In this document: positions 1 to 12,864 of the stretch, piece after piece
How positions within the stretch are numbered: the first letter of the stretch is position 1
Layout of the letters: each line of letters begins with the position of its first letter
NCBI RefSeq assembly: GCF_020882245.1
Contig: NC_083598.1
Location: 49,451,858 to 49,515,857, forward strand
Length of the DNA: 64,000 nucleotides
Source of the DNA: Rhopalosiphum padi
Lineage: Eukaryota; Arthropoda; Insecta; Hemiptera; Aphididae
Reading direction: 5' to 3'
Program-made: the position numbers and the translations under genes
The notes under the pieces: generated by a model
Seen by the model: the letters and a program-made list of their open reading frames with translations, nothing else
What the model was told of the DNA's origin: nothing
The model's database searches: none

Positions 1-50
1 CGTGTACAAACTACGGTATATATATCATATTGTCAAATACCTATGTATAC

Positions 51-76
51 GATATATATATATATATATATATATA
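51..76. repeat. AT dinucleotide microsatellite
   Basis: This is a run of alternating A and T near the window edge. It is a simple sequence repeat with no coding content. Confidence 0.8.
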
Positions 77-420
77 CATACATACAAATAGGGGCGTACC
101 TAACCGAGACACTTGTGCCCCCCTCCCCCGTACGGGGGGTTGTTCGTAATGTATATGCGCAATAATTTTATTTATCCAAACTCGTCGACACTCGCAGGGC
201 ACCGATAGGCATACATTATATTATAATACGGATGATAATCGGCGGTGTTTGCGACGATGACTTTGCGAAACTCTAATATTTGTGTTGGACCACCCACTCC
301 AGCCGCGGGGTGATGTGCGAACGGGACTTAAACTACGCGTGTATATAAGTATTCGTATATATAGGACCTAGGTATATATACATATATACGATTTTATTTT
401 TTTTATTATTATTGTTCGTA

Positions 421-423
<3 letters not shown>

Positions 424-468
<45 letters not shown>

Positions 469-470
469 AT
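424..470. repeat. Compound (AT)n(GT)n microsatellite
   Basis: A long alternating AT tract runs directly into a GT tract. It is a compound dinucleotide repeat. The open frame that crosses it on the minus strand is an artefact of the repeat. Confidence 0.9.
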
Positions 471-1192
471 AAATAAACGTACCGATATATACCCACCACA
501 CAGTGCACAATGAAACGAGAAGGAAAGCTGCAGACATAATAATATATAATATGATAATATATTATATATACCTATTATATAATATACCGCGACCGCCGCC
601 GTTCGCGGGCGGCGTACATTGTTGTTGTGGTGGAAATTCACGCGAGACGAGCGAGAGATTAAATGAGACGGACCGGAGACAAAAGGGATCGCGAAGCCTA
701 TTATTTTAATTTATACATAATAAATTACATTATAATACGGACCCCGGTGGCTGGTATAGGTAAAAATACGAATAATGAATTCGCGGCTGCAGCCTGGCGA
801 TGACTATGTCTTATATCGTATAATAAAATTATATTAATTTGGTATCCGACCGTTTCCATCGGCGAACCGCGTAGTAGGTAAGTGGATTTCGGACGATTTG
901 ACGAACAACGCGCGCGAATAATAATACATTATGATAGGATAGCGATTGCGATATGAGAGAAATCGTGATAATACGCGTAACGTATAGTCGTGGAGACGTC
1001 GAGAAAAATTTTCATCGATAACTACAGTGGCCGCGCGCACACCGTGCACACGATATAATATTGTGTAATATTACGTATATTTGCATGATATTATTATTAT
1101 TTATCTGCGGTGTTTAGCTGCAGTGTATTTTATATTCCGCACAGTAGGTATATATGATTGTGTTATTATAAAAGAGCGAAAAATAGTCATGT

Positions 1193-1466
1193 CAGTAACG
1201 AATCCAGAGGGGGGCGATCGCTTCTCTCAAAAAAAAATAGTTTCAAGTCCCCGATTTTAGTTTTTGACGTAATTATACTTCAAGGGCAACACAATTATAG
1301 TGATATATTTTTTTATTACTATTACTTTAAAAAATATATTTTTTTTGTTCTCTACGAGACTGCGGAAAGTAACATATATATGTACCTAAATAAATACTTT
1401 ATCAAAATTAATGTGTGCCCTTTAAAAATCGCCCCCCCCTGTTATCCTGGTCTGGATCCGCCCCTG
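1193..1466. mobile_element. hAT-like miniature element, 274 bp, 8-bp target duplication
   Basis: The left end reads CAGTAACGAATCCAGA and the reverse complement of the right end reads CAGGGGCGGATCCAGA, so the ends form imperfect terminal inverted repeats. Exact copies of AGTCATGT flank the unit at 1185-1192 and 1467-1474. An 8-bp duplication with ends starting CAG is typical of hAT-superfamily insertions. The interior is AT-rich with no transposase, so it is non-autonomous. Confidence 0.85.
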
Positions 1467-1474
1467 AGTCATGT

Positions 1475-4400
1475 CGTCGTACCCGCTTACGCGTTGTATT
1501 ATAATATGTTAGTAAAACATAATAATATAAAATATAATATCATACTATACATCACGGCGATGTATAATATTATATTGTTATTTATCGTGTAGATACAGAT
1601 GACGATGGTATGACGGTTGTTGAACTGTGCTGCTTTCGGTCGTTTCTGAATTTTCATTATAATATATATATACCTAACCGCGTAGATTACATATACAATA
1701 TTATATATACCTATATGTAGACGTGCCTAAATATTTGCAGTTCGACGACGGCGACGACGTTTTCGTTTCGCGACAAACTCATCCGCGCATTATTGTGTTT
1801 TGTCCCGGAGAGGGGGCCGCAGAGGTAAAAACGAAATTAATTACGAAACGGCGTAAGCCGTTTTCGCGACCACACCCGTTGACAAAACCACCGCGTTATT
1901 ATTGTAGGCCACCTTTCGGATTACAAGATACCTTTGTATACATATATATTATATCATTAAACTACCTATAAATACATATATTATTATATACAGCGGCATC
2001 GTATACAGGTACACATTTTATTCTATAAAACCTAAGCTACGCGACGATCGATATTGTTATTAATGGAAGAATCGTGCGTATGACGTGTACGGTGTATTAT
2101 TACACCATGTGCAATATTATGCGTAATATATTTTCTACCATAGTACAGGATCTGCTCTAGTACTATTATAATAGTAGCGTCGAGGATATCGTGGTGAATT
2201 CGTACACCGCCGGTGCAACATTTCCGATTATAATTATTGGTTGTGTCGCAACTGCAGAAATCAATCCGCGTCAAATGCATCAACAGATAGAATTGCTACG
2301 CCACGGTTATTGCAAATATTATTACTATCGCACGAGTCAGCCATTAATCGGACATGCCAACCCAGAAAATACGTTATTATAATATTATTATAATAATATG
2401 ATGATGGAATGGCGGAAGGGACACCGATGACGACCTGTCACAAATAATAGCCTCGGCCGACGAACATCCAAAGGCCATAATAATATACGTCATATGGCGT
2501 ATAATATTATTGTTGTAATCGTTAACATCACGCAGCGCAGATCCGACCACCGCATGCAGTCGTAAGCAGAAAAAATGACACTACTGCGATCGATTTTGAA
2601 CCCATATTTAAAGACTTTTAATGTTAAAACTGTGTCAGAAACGGTGCAGTTGAAAAACCGATAACAAAAACATGAAAAAAAAATTGAAACCGATTTCAAA
2701 CTCGAAAATTTGTTTATTCTGTACGCACCGACAAGTGAAAATCGACGAATAATTTTTTTTTCAAAAACCACACTGGAAGATAGTTATATGAGAAAATATT
2801 AAAAACAATAATGCACTTAAGATGTTTCAAAAATAATTTTGTAAACTAAATGCAATAAAATTACATATTATTATAACACGTGTTAGCGCTAAACTATACC
2901 GTCGGTACGGTGTAACAATGTTGTACAATACTTACAATATTATATATAACTAACGCGGCGCACTATAAACGGCAATGGGTTTTCAGTAACGATGTACACG
3001 ATTAGCGCCCACAATTAGTGTGTGGAGTGTATGAATAATATAACGTTACAACAAAAATTAGACTTCGGCAAAACGCCTGTAAGTTTATTAATACCGCTTG
3101 AATAATCGGTCGGTACAATAAAATTATACGAGTAAATCGTATTATGAGCAATATCATTGTTATGCGTTGTATAGTGAATTTGTGTACGAACAACACAATC
3201 ACAAACTTTTAATTATACAGAAAGCATTAATTCTATTTAATGATAAAACTCGCTTAACATCATACACGATGATCATACTTTTGGGTACCGCATTCGCTAC
3301 GCATTTGGATTTTTAACTGTTCAAACGATGTACAGTACATCACGTATGAAATTCGGAAGAAAATTGAGTTCCTCCGATCTAATTACGAGTTTCAGTAGAA
3401 TGCAATACGTATCATCGATTTTATATTCGTAGCCTGAGAATATTTTGTAGTTCCAATTAAAAAATGTACACTACAAAACGAGTTTGATATTACAAAGACA
3501 ACGACAACACCGTAGCGCGTAGCGTAGTTGTTATTTTAGACAATATAGTTTGTAGTGTTTGTACCACTACAGCTTTAAAACGAACTACGAGGTTGTTATT
3601 AAACATTATTATATTTAAATGTAAAATATTGAAATAAAACGATAAGAATATACGATATTATATTAATATGTTTAGTTTGGAATTAAATTATTGACAGCTT
3701 TAAATAGATCAAAACACACAGATAGTATGATTAATAGAAATCAGTAATTGATTTATCTGCATCACGATTTTCAGTTACTAATGTTATACTATGACCTAAA
3801 TAATTTATTATCTATCGTCTCCTGCCCTGTCATTATCCCGGCCGCAAAGGCTCGTAGTAAACTATTATTTCTGGAAGTTTTCCAAGAATCTACAAAATTC
3901 CTCGAGAAGTCACCAGTAGGTTTTCGCGCGGAACATTTTCTGATGACAATTTAAGAGAAAAAAATATTTTCGATTGCCTAATATTACAACCGTTTGGAAC
4001 GAAATCCGTGGTTATCCGTCGATACTAAAAGACACATCGGTAACAGCAACGATGCTATATTATATTGTTATTATATTCTCATTTTCAAAAGGTACCGATT
4101 ACGGTAACAGTCGTTCACTGCCAAATGGAAAACGAAACATTCCCTCATTCGAATAGTATATTATAAGCATTTTACTAATAATCACTAATTAGTATACCAA
4201 TATAATATAACTCATGTATAAAAATACAGTACGCGGTGGACCACTGCAGTTCATCCGCGTAAACCTGATACGATGCCTCTCTCTGCGGTATAGGGATATG
4301 CATGGCATTTGATCTAGGGCATTTTGGCATGAAGCCATTTTGACGTGGATATACAAGCAATAAAATGTAAGATAATGTTGAAACAACTATACCGACTGAA

Positions 4401-4490
4401 ACACGGTCGTATCATTTTATTCGGTTTTGTTTTCTAGCGTATATAATTATCGATAAATTAATGACGCGCCGCGTACACTCTCAGATGGTA
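1475..4490. other. Non-coding region with no recognised gene
   Basis: No exon with convincing similarity is visible on either strand. The open frames of 60-90 codons have no recognisable domains and compositions like the surrounding DNA. Nothing else can be supported here. Confidence 0.5.
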
Positions 4491-4498
4491 TGTATAAG

Positions 4499-5016
4499 CA
4501 TAGGCGTGCACACGGGGGGTTCCGGATGTGCCTGGGCACCCCCCGACGTGTAATTGGGACCCTACAATTTAAGTCCTATAGCATATATATGGGTCCGTAT
4601 TTTAACTAATGCTACTAGAATAAAAATAGTATTTTTTCTAAAATATGTAGCAAAAAAAAAAAATTATGTTTCGGGATAAAATAAATAATACAACGTCCAA
4701 AATATTTTAAATTTGCGTGATACAACTTTTTATGATTATAACAGCTAGATGATGTTATTGACTACAAAAGTAAAAATAATAAATAAATATTGCAATTATC
4801 TTGAAAATATATTTTAGATCGTATTATTAATGAAATATTATAATATAACTTAGTACTAGTAATACCACTGATTAATATGTGATAATGTAAGTATTGTTTA
4901 TTCATGCATTATAATTTATTAAAATATGTACATGTCTTGTTAAAGAGGACCCAAATCAATAAAAGGGCCCGAAAAATTGTAGGCACTCCCCGAAATCCAG
5001 GTCTGCGCACGCCTTG
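4499..5016. mobile_element. hAT-like non-autonomous element, 518 bp, 8-bp target duplication
   Basis: The left end is CATAGGCGTGCACA and the reverse complement of the right end is CAAGGCGTGCGCA, giving inverted ends that differ by one small gap and one base. Exact copies of TGTATAAG flank it at 4491-4498 and 5017-5024. The ends also carry C/G-rich subterminal blocks in opposite orientation. No transposase frame is present. Confidence 0.85.
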
Positions 5017-5024
5017 TGTATAAG

Positions 5025-8000
5025 TACCTAGGTAGATAGTAAATAAATAAATATCATTTTTACAAATGCCAAGAAGCTAAATCTACATACACATCACTAC
5101 ATAAAATTCTGTTGAATTTGTATGTTTCAAAAATTATAAATTATAATAGATTTAACAGCTGCGATTCTCAACTCGGGTTTCGTATCAAACATTTCGTATT
5201 CCTCTCACAGGAGGGTCATCACTACCGCCATCGTACCACTTTTCCGCTACATAAACTATATAATATACTGATTGCTACGGCCGACAAGACAATTAATTGT
5301 TATAGTTGGTTATTTACTTACTACTTAACTTTAAAACCGTTATTTACAAATCTTTTAGGTTTTAATATTTTGAACGAACGCGTTAATTTTTAGTGTCATT
5401 TCCCTATGCACAGCGTTTTCTGAGAATATTGTCGTGTAAAAATTAAATTTCAAACGAATAGGTAGGACCTAATTAATTGTTTACAAATATTTGAAATTTA
5501 GATGAACAGAGTATAGTAGTAGTCTAACATTTTACAGGACACCACCTAACCTAACCCGTGAGTTGCTATGATACACCACTTCGCACAATACATTTTAAAC
5601 TCAATTTAAAACAATATTTATATAATATAAAATAATAAAACATAAATTGATTTTTTTTTCAAAATATCGTTTTGTATTGAATTCGAATTATACAAGACAA
5701 ATATTTTCAAAAACATAAACACTTATCGAAATAATGAGCAGTGTTTACTGCTAAAAGGATAATACGGAATTATTGTGTGGACGGTGGAATCGATGGTCGC
5801 CGCGGGGCGTCTAGACTCTAGACACGACGATATAGCTATTAATATTTATATATTATATTTATACATGGACTACTCCGTTGAAACACAATGAAATTTATTA
5901 CACAAAACGTGGCAAGTCGTTAGAATGTTAAACTATATTATTATTATTATTGTTATCATACCGTTTTTTTTTGCAGACCAGTCGAAAATAAATATAATAT
6001 AAAACGCAGCCCACCGAACATCAAACGTGGCAAAATCGCAACGATATAGTATATAATATCTTACGAATCGCAATGCTCTGATCATGAATTTTTTTTCAAA
6101 TAATAATATTCACACAAACGTCAACTGTTTTCACATTTTTTGCATTTGTTCCTCGCCCTTAGACTCACGACAATACTATATGTAGTAATGCGTATTATGC
6201 AATAGCTATACAAAGGTTTGTGCGTCATATTTTAACATCGAAGCCCATCTCCGCACTGTTTTAGTATAATATTATTTGTCAGCGTTCCCATCGGCCGGTG
6301 CCGGCTAAACCAATAATATACGAAATGTCAATATATAATAATAATAAAGTGTTTACACTACAGTTTATTTACCATGTCTTCGGACAGCGACAATAATATA
6401 ACTGGACGGGATTTTTATCTCTATGAAAACAAAAGCTGACAACAAATTAAAAAAAAACCTCTTTATAGTAATTGATTTTCTTTTTATAATAATATATTTT
6501 AAATGTTATAATAAACGAACAACAAAATTCCCAACGGATCGATGTACTAATTATTGTTTTCAAACCAAGTCAAAGTGAAAAACAAAACCTTTAGTTCCAC
6601 CAAAATTTCTTTCAAATTTAAACTTCTATAATCTATATAATAATAATAATAATAATAGGTTTATCTGTTCGTTCTTTCCAAGTACTTATTAATAAAATGA
6701 GTTTCGTTTTCAATCGAATCATATGACGGAATTGTAATACGCAAATGGTTTCGAGATAAAAACAACAATAAAAATATATTATAATTATTTATAGGTAGGT
6801 AATAATGATTTTTTTCCAATTAACAATATATTATTTTAATATTATTTTCCTTCAATTATACACGTATAATATTATTCCATTTTCCCGTTACATTAATATA
6901 AGATGATATATTTTACTTTTCTTAACAATGTAATATTGTAAAGAACACAAAATTTTCTTGGAATTAATTTTATATCAGTATTTTTATTTTTTGTACGCAA
7001 AATGTCATCCGAATTAATGTAAATACCTTTGAATATTCTAAAGTAATTTCAGTTAAAAAATGTCGTTTAAATGGTTTTTTCTAAGTTAAGAAAAAAAATT
7101 ATTACAAAAAATAGGAATAAATAAGAATAATTTCACTGTTATTGACAATAAAAAGCCATTAAGAGTTCAGAGCTATTGAGTATTCTATGCGTAGGCACCT
7201 ATACCATAAGACTTTACTGCACTACACAGTATTTAGTAGATAGTACTTACCTATTTAAATATTTTTTCATCTTAAAAAAAAATACTATACCAATGTTTTA
7301 TTTGTGTGTTTATTAGTTACACGGTCACGCTAAATACTGACAGTTATTGACACAAACGAACGTGGTATATTATTTTATTTAAAATATGAAATTGTGTTCG
7401 TATACTTTACTGGTCACGGAAAACTTTGGTTTACACCTTAGATGTATTTTAGTACAAAAATTAAAAACATCGTTTTATATAAATTAAAGTCCTGACAATT
7501 CAAAACAATCATTTAAATTTAGGTAAATCGATAGATATTTTATCAACTTGATTACATCTGAAATCGTGACATTTTCAATTTTCGATTAATTAACAATGTG
7601 TGACGCTATTTTTAACATACTTGTACTACACTTATCTCTTTCGAGCTGCTACATTCATACTTTTATAATTAATAAAAAAAAGGCATAACGCCTAATTAAA
7701 TATTTAAATGCATTTTGACTATTAATAATCAGTAGTTGTTATATATTAAATTATAATATTATGTGTATGTAAAATTGTCCGCTCGTCAAGGTTAGTGACA
7801 AGAGGGAATATTATAAAAATCGTTTTTCATTGCTATATACATTATTACTATTATATATATATATATATATACTTGCATATGAAAGGCCGAGTGAATTACA
7901 TGGAATAAATAAATAATATTCTGCAGAACTATTACATAATAATATCGTGTATGGCATGCGTATATCATTTAAATTAGTTCACTATTCGAAGTTATAAACA

Positions 8001-11000
8001 CAGACATATTTTATTTACATACCCGTGGACTATAGTTACAGGTAAGATATTTTTAACTTGATATTCTAACGTTTCGCACGATCGTTTTTGAAACATCATC
8101 TCGTGTAACGACTAGTGCGCTACATGCCTACATTGCTACCTATAATTTAGATATCACTTTATGATTTCTACGAGCGAACAGCTATAAGGTTCTTGAAAAA
8201 ACTTCCGGCACTTAATGTATGTACCTACCTACTACGCTATCATCATATCATCCCATCGACCGTCCAACTCCAGCCCATAGTTTTCATTCTTCACGCTATA
8301 TTTTCTTGAAAGATCTGAGAATAACCACGGAAGTCGGAAATTAATATATCTATTACCTACATATTTTTAAGTGCATTTATTACCGGAATGGTTTTATGCT
8401 GTCGATTTTCAAACGTTCAACCTAAATTAATACATTGGGATCATAAAAATAATATATCTTTATACCGGTTATACCTAATTATGTATTGCGTCTTATGATA
8501 TAACATTTTAAGTTTTAACGTCACTACGTCAGTACTTAATAACGTTTACTTTAAGGAAACTCATGAAATAAAAATGTAATAAATAGTAATTGGGTTATTT
8601 ATGTTTGCATAGATTGTACATAATTTTAAATAAGTTATAAGTACCTAACCTATACATAAAAAGTTAGAAAACTTTAAAAAAAAAAAAGAATCCACAATAA
8701 ACTAAAAAGAAACATATTCCTGAGAGTTGAATTTTATTTAATTACACAATTAAATGTGCAAATGATTTTAATTAATTATTCATTTTAAAAGCTAATATTT
8801 TTTAAATTGTTTTTTTTTTTTTTTATGTTTTAATAACCACAACAGAGTTATTTATTTCCAACTCAGTGATTCATTCTGTAATCAAATAAACTCCTTAAAT
8901 GTACGAAACATGATTAAAAGTTAAAACAGTACGTATCTATTTATTAATTCTGAATCTGTTTTATTTCGTAAAATTATTTTAATATATACATTCCTAGAAT
9001 TGTCAACATACTTAATTATATATTTATATGTCATTCGTTGAATTCAGGTAATTAATTTTAAACTTTCTTGAAGATTGAATATTCAACCAAATCTTGATGA
9101 TCAGATTTGTTAAATTTAGACCATTTTCTTTAACATATATGCTTATCCCATAATATGATTCCTTTAGATAAAAAAAATATGTACCCGCGCAGACAATTTC
9201 AATTCCATGTCATCCAGTATTAGGCAATAACAAAATCGATTATTTTATTATCTACTGTTGCCGTAACATATTATGTGAGTATATTATCTAAATATTATTA
9301 TATTTATGAGCTTAATGCTGTTCACAGTATTATCCATATTTAAATCTATAACTAATAATCGTATAAAACCATACGACTTAAGTCCAATTTCCAATAAATA
9401 AGACTTTGCTCTTTTTTTATCTCACATTATAATTTATAATAAAATCAAAAGCTTCAATGTATCGTTTAGAATATAAAATTTAACACACTAAATTTAGTTT
9501 AATTGGATAGTATAATAATTATACTACAGATATATTTGAGTAATGGCAGACACATATATTATTTGAATAAAAGTGATTATGACACAGCAATAGGTAGACT
9601 TAAAGTAAATTAATGAATGATGAATAAATAATTAAAATTTCATTTAAAAATTCCGAATACCAAATTTGTACTCTTAATATAGGTATTATCTAATACAATT
9701 AATGGCGTAATTGTAAATTAATATTCAATAATTATTAGATAGATGTATATTTTATATCGTACAATGAATTTTTATTTAAAACTTTGACATATAGGTACAT
9801 GTACAAAAACTTTCATCGTAATTCATTATTATTTTTTACATTAAATATCCGAAAAAAGTTTAATCGTTTGAACCATGCAAAATTAATATAATATAAGCTG
9901 ATGGTTTTTTATTTTACAGGTTTTTAAAATTAATCGTACGAGCGTGTAAAGCCTTTTTTTCTCTAAAATTAATTGGAAAACAAAATTAATTTTTTTTAAT
10001 CCGTCTGATAAAGGTGAAACCAATTTTTAGCAATACATTGATTTCGAATTAAAAACCACACGTAGTAATATATGTATACCATAATATAGTGACACGTTTA
10101 ATATTTTCCTAATTGAGATAAATTTAGATGATGATAGGTATATTATTAATATAATGATCTGTGAAATTATATACACAAGAAGATGTATACAAATATATAA
10201 ACCTGAATACCTGTATAAGGTTATCTACTTGTTTAGATAGTTCAGATACCTACCAGAAAATTCAAATGTCAGGGAATGTACTTATCAGTAATAAGTTATT
10301 ATAGTCATTATAATTGTAATCAAAAAATGATGACGACACTTATATTGGCATAGACGTGTTACTATTGTTGACACCGGACGATATGCAACCGTGTTTTTTT
10401 TATTATAACAACAGTTACTTCTGTGCGGACTCGAGTCCAAAACTTTTTCGATATATAGGTATGACAATATAAATACCATTCAAAAAACCATGCACGTAGC
10501 CGCCGATAACGTATGTGATTTATAGAATAAACATTTTTTTTTTACCATGTGTCGACTCGAATGTGGTCGATAACAATGTATTCGTATATATTTTCATGTA
10601 TGTCTCCTATCTGACCTATTTGCGTTTACAATATTATTATAATTTATAGAATATATTATAGAATAGGGTACCTATAATGTAGAATTTAACACCGATTCCA
10701 AATTTAAAGAGAAAAATATTTTAAATACTTTCAAAATAATGTAGTGTTATTATACAACTCGTATAAAATATTTTTAACAAAGAAGTTTCAGCGTTTGACG
10801 TTTTATTGTAAGTACTATATTATAAGTTCTTCCTTAAACAATATTTTACAAAAAGAATATGTGACTTTATCTCGAAAATATTCCTTTCTTCGAATTTTAA
10901 TGTTTAAACTAAAATTATTAAGTATAATATTATAATAGATGCCACGGTTACCCGCGGAATCAGTGATGTACAATATAATACGTCAAGTCATCTTTAACAT

Positions 11001-11298
11001 AAATATATCATATCTGTGTAAGTGCATTGTGTGTATCGTATACGATACTAATGGCCGATGTAATATTATTATTATGATAACTTTATAATACCGACCAAGT
11101 CGTCGGTTCCTCGTCCGGATGAATCGGATCTATTTAATCTCGACACCGAGGTGTAAAAATTATAATATATTATTATCAATGACCTGTACCTATAATATTA
11201 TTATTAAAATGCATTGTCGTGCGTGCCTATATTGTATAATATATTATAGTAATATCACGATCACTCTTATTGACTGACGGTTTTTCTCGTGTTCACAG
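5025..11298. other. Long AT-rich region without recognisable exons
   Basis: About 6.3 kb of AT-rich sequence holds only simple repeats (for example a TA run near 7853-7872) and short chance open frames. It may be intron of the gene whose last exon begins at 11299, because that exon needs upstream exons on the plus strand. None could be identified here, so this is inference. Confidence 0.4.
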
Positions 11299-11402
11299 GA
11301 GAGCAACCGGCGGCGGTGCACGACGGCAACTCGGGCCCTCTGGTGTGCTGCGTGGCCGGCTGGTGGCTGCTGACCCTGTGCTGCCTGGTGCTGTCCAGTT
11401 GA
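11299..11402 (+). CDS. Terminal coding exon of an unidentified, probably GPI-anchored protein
   Basis: A clean splice acceptor (GTTCACAG) precedes 11299. If the preceding exon leaves one base, the exon encodes 33 residues and stops at TGA 11400-11402. The last part, DGNSGPLVCCVAGWWLLTLC followed by CLVLSS, has small residues (N, S, G) and then a hydrophobic tail ending the protein. That is the layout of a GPI-attachment signal. The exon is far more GC-rich than its flanks. A longer open frame in another phase crosses the same bases but has no such organisation. The protein family is not recognised and its upstream exons are not seen. A C-terminal transmembrane tail is an alternative. Confidence 0.5.
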
Positions 11403-12085
11403 TTCTCCGGGCCCGTGCAGTAGACAGTGATGACGGGTCGTCGTCGTCCGAAACACCTGCACAGCGATCACTACGCCACCTAATTATGCATACAATATAT
11501 ATAATATATATATAGATGTGCTCGTCGATCGCCGAATCATTACATTCCTAATATTATTATATAGATGACTTTGTGACGAATCTTTCGGGATGCTGATCGT
11601 GTACGGCCGACAACTTGCACTACCACCTGTTTCTCCAACGCGCCGAAAGTCGAAATTCCCAAACACTTTTAATATTGTCGTGTGTGTGTGTGTGTGTAGG
11701 TACATAGGTATATGTTAAGAGTTTCCCAATTATGTATATTGTATGTACTACATGTAACCTATACATTATTCGTGTCTGTGCATAATGATATAGCGATAAG
11801 ACGGCTATATATTATATACTTAGAGACGGAGGATTGGAGTAAATTTATTTTATTTTACGCCGTTACACACGTCGGTGACTATTAAAGTTATTTTTACTTG
11901 TTTGTATATGATATAATATATATATTGTATAATATCAACCCCGCGCAGTCATTCTATACAGTCTATAATATAATATTATAGCAATGTAATGACACCCCTA
12001 AACGCCGTCTTAGAGTGTTCGTAGGCCGCCAGTTGTAACCCATACATACGTTGGAAAAATAAAGAAATTAAAATGCGTGTTACCT
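11403..12085 (+). other. Probable 3' UTR of the GPI-signal exon
   Basis: The sequence after the stop at 11402 is less AT-rich than the neighbourhood and has no supported coding frame. A canonical AATAAA polyadenylation signal lies at 12058-12063. The extent is inferred from that signal. Confidence 0.35.
11680..11697. repeat. GT dinucleotide microsatellite
   Basis: A run of about nine GT units lies inside the probable 3' UTR of the upstream exon. Confidence 0.85.
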
Positions 12086-12486
12086 TCATACAATATTATA
12101 TTCAATGGTCGAATAAAACTTTCGAACAATGTACGTTTCGACACCGACAAATGTGAACTGAAGGATATTCACCGTAGTATCGTATGTTATCGAAACATTA
12201 ATCGTTTTCGTCACCGAAAATATTTCACGCGTGAAATTTCCAACGACATTATAATTAAACTTTGATGTATCTATCTACATATATAGGTATAGTATACGTT
12301 AAAACTTAAAACGCAACGATGACGATATATTTTATCGCGACCCGCGATATTAATTGACGGTTTGTCTAGACTTTACAACTTACAACTATACTCATGCGCA
12401 ATTTATGTCAAAGGCTCTATTTCGTGTACCTAAATAGTATATACACGCGATATTATGTGTATCTAACTGATAATACAGAATATAGG

Positions 12487-12856
12487 TAGGGTATCCAGAC
12501 GTCCCGGTTTTTCTGGGATTGTCCCGGTTTTTAAAAGTTTCTTCTGTCATCCCGAAAATCTTTATCGGGATTTCAATATGTCTCCCGGATTAATGCGTTA
12601 ATATTCTGAATTCATATTACATTATGTTAAAATTTATATAATTTTTATGATATCTAACTAGTAAAATCAAATTCCAAATACGATTAACAATAAATTTAAA
12701 AATATTATATATCCTAAAATTACATAATTTATATTATTAATTAAAATACCTATTTATAATTTATAAATTATAAATTTATTTTATCCAAAATAATTTTTCT
12801 TTATGAAATATATTCTGTTTGTCCCGGTTTTTCTTTTTAATAATCTGGTCATCCTA
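12487..12856. mobile_element. hAT-like miniature element, 370 bp, near-exact target duplication
   Basis: The left end TAGGGTATCCAGA matches the reverse complement of the right end TAGGATGACCAGA. Internal CCCGGTTTTT motifs recur near both ends. The flanks AATATAGG (12479-12486) and AGTATAGG (12857-12864) agree at 7 of 8 positions, as expected for an ageing hAT duplication. No coding capacity is seen. Confidence 0.7.
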
Positions 12857-12864
12857 AGTATAGG

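Larger units (their letters stand above)
1..1184. other. Non-coding, mixed AT-rich and CpG-containing sequence
   Basis: No exon with recognisable protein similarity was found here. The stretch mixes microsatellites with islands carrying several CpG-containing words (for example around 590-680 and 840-1030). That mix is seen near promoters and 5' exons in insects, but no start codon or TATA box can be tied to a gene. The short open frames look like chance. Confidence 0.5.

Noticed and set aside
333..641. 102-codon minus-strand frame
   Set aside because: It owes its length to the AT/GT microsatellite (runs of IY and HT repeats) and shows no domain.
1158..1592. 144-codon plus-strand frame
   Set aside because: It spans a complete hAT-like miniature element and its target duplications. 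Its composition is that of AT-rich non-coding DNA.
11270..11515. 81-codon plus-strand frame across the GPI-signal exon
   Set aside because: It starts upstream of the splice acceptor in AT-rich sequence and has no organised features. The alternative phase has a clear hydrophobic C-terminal signal and an in-frame stop.
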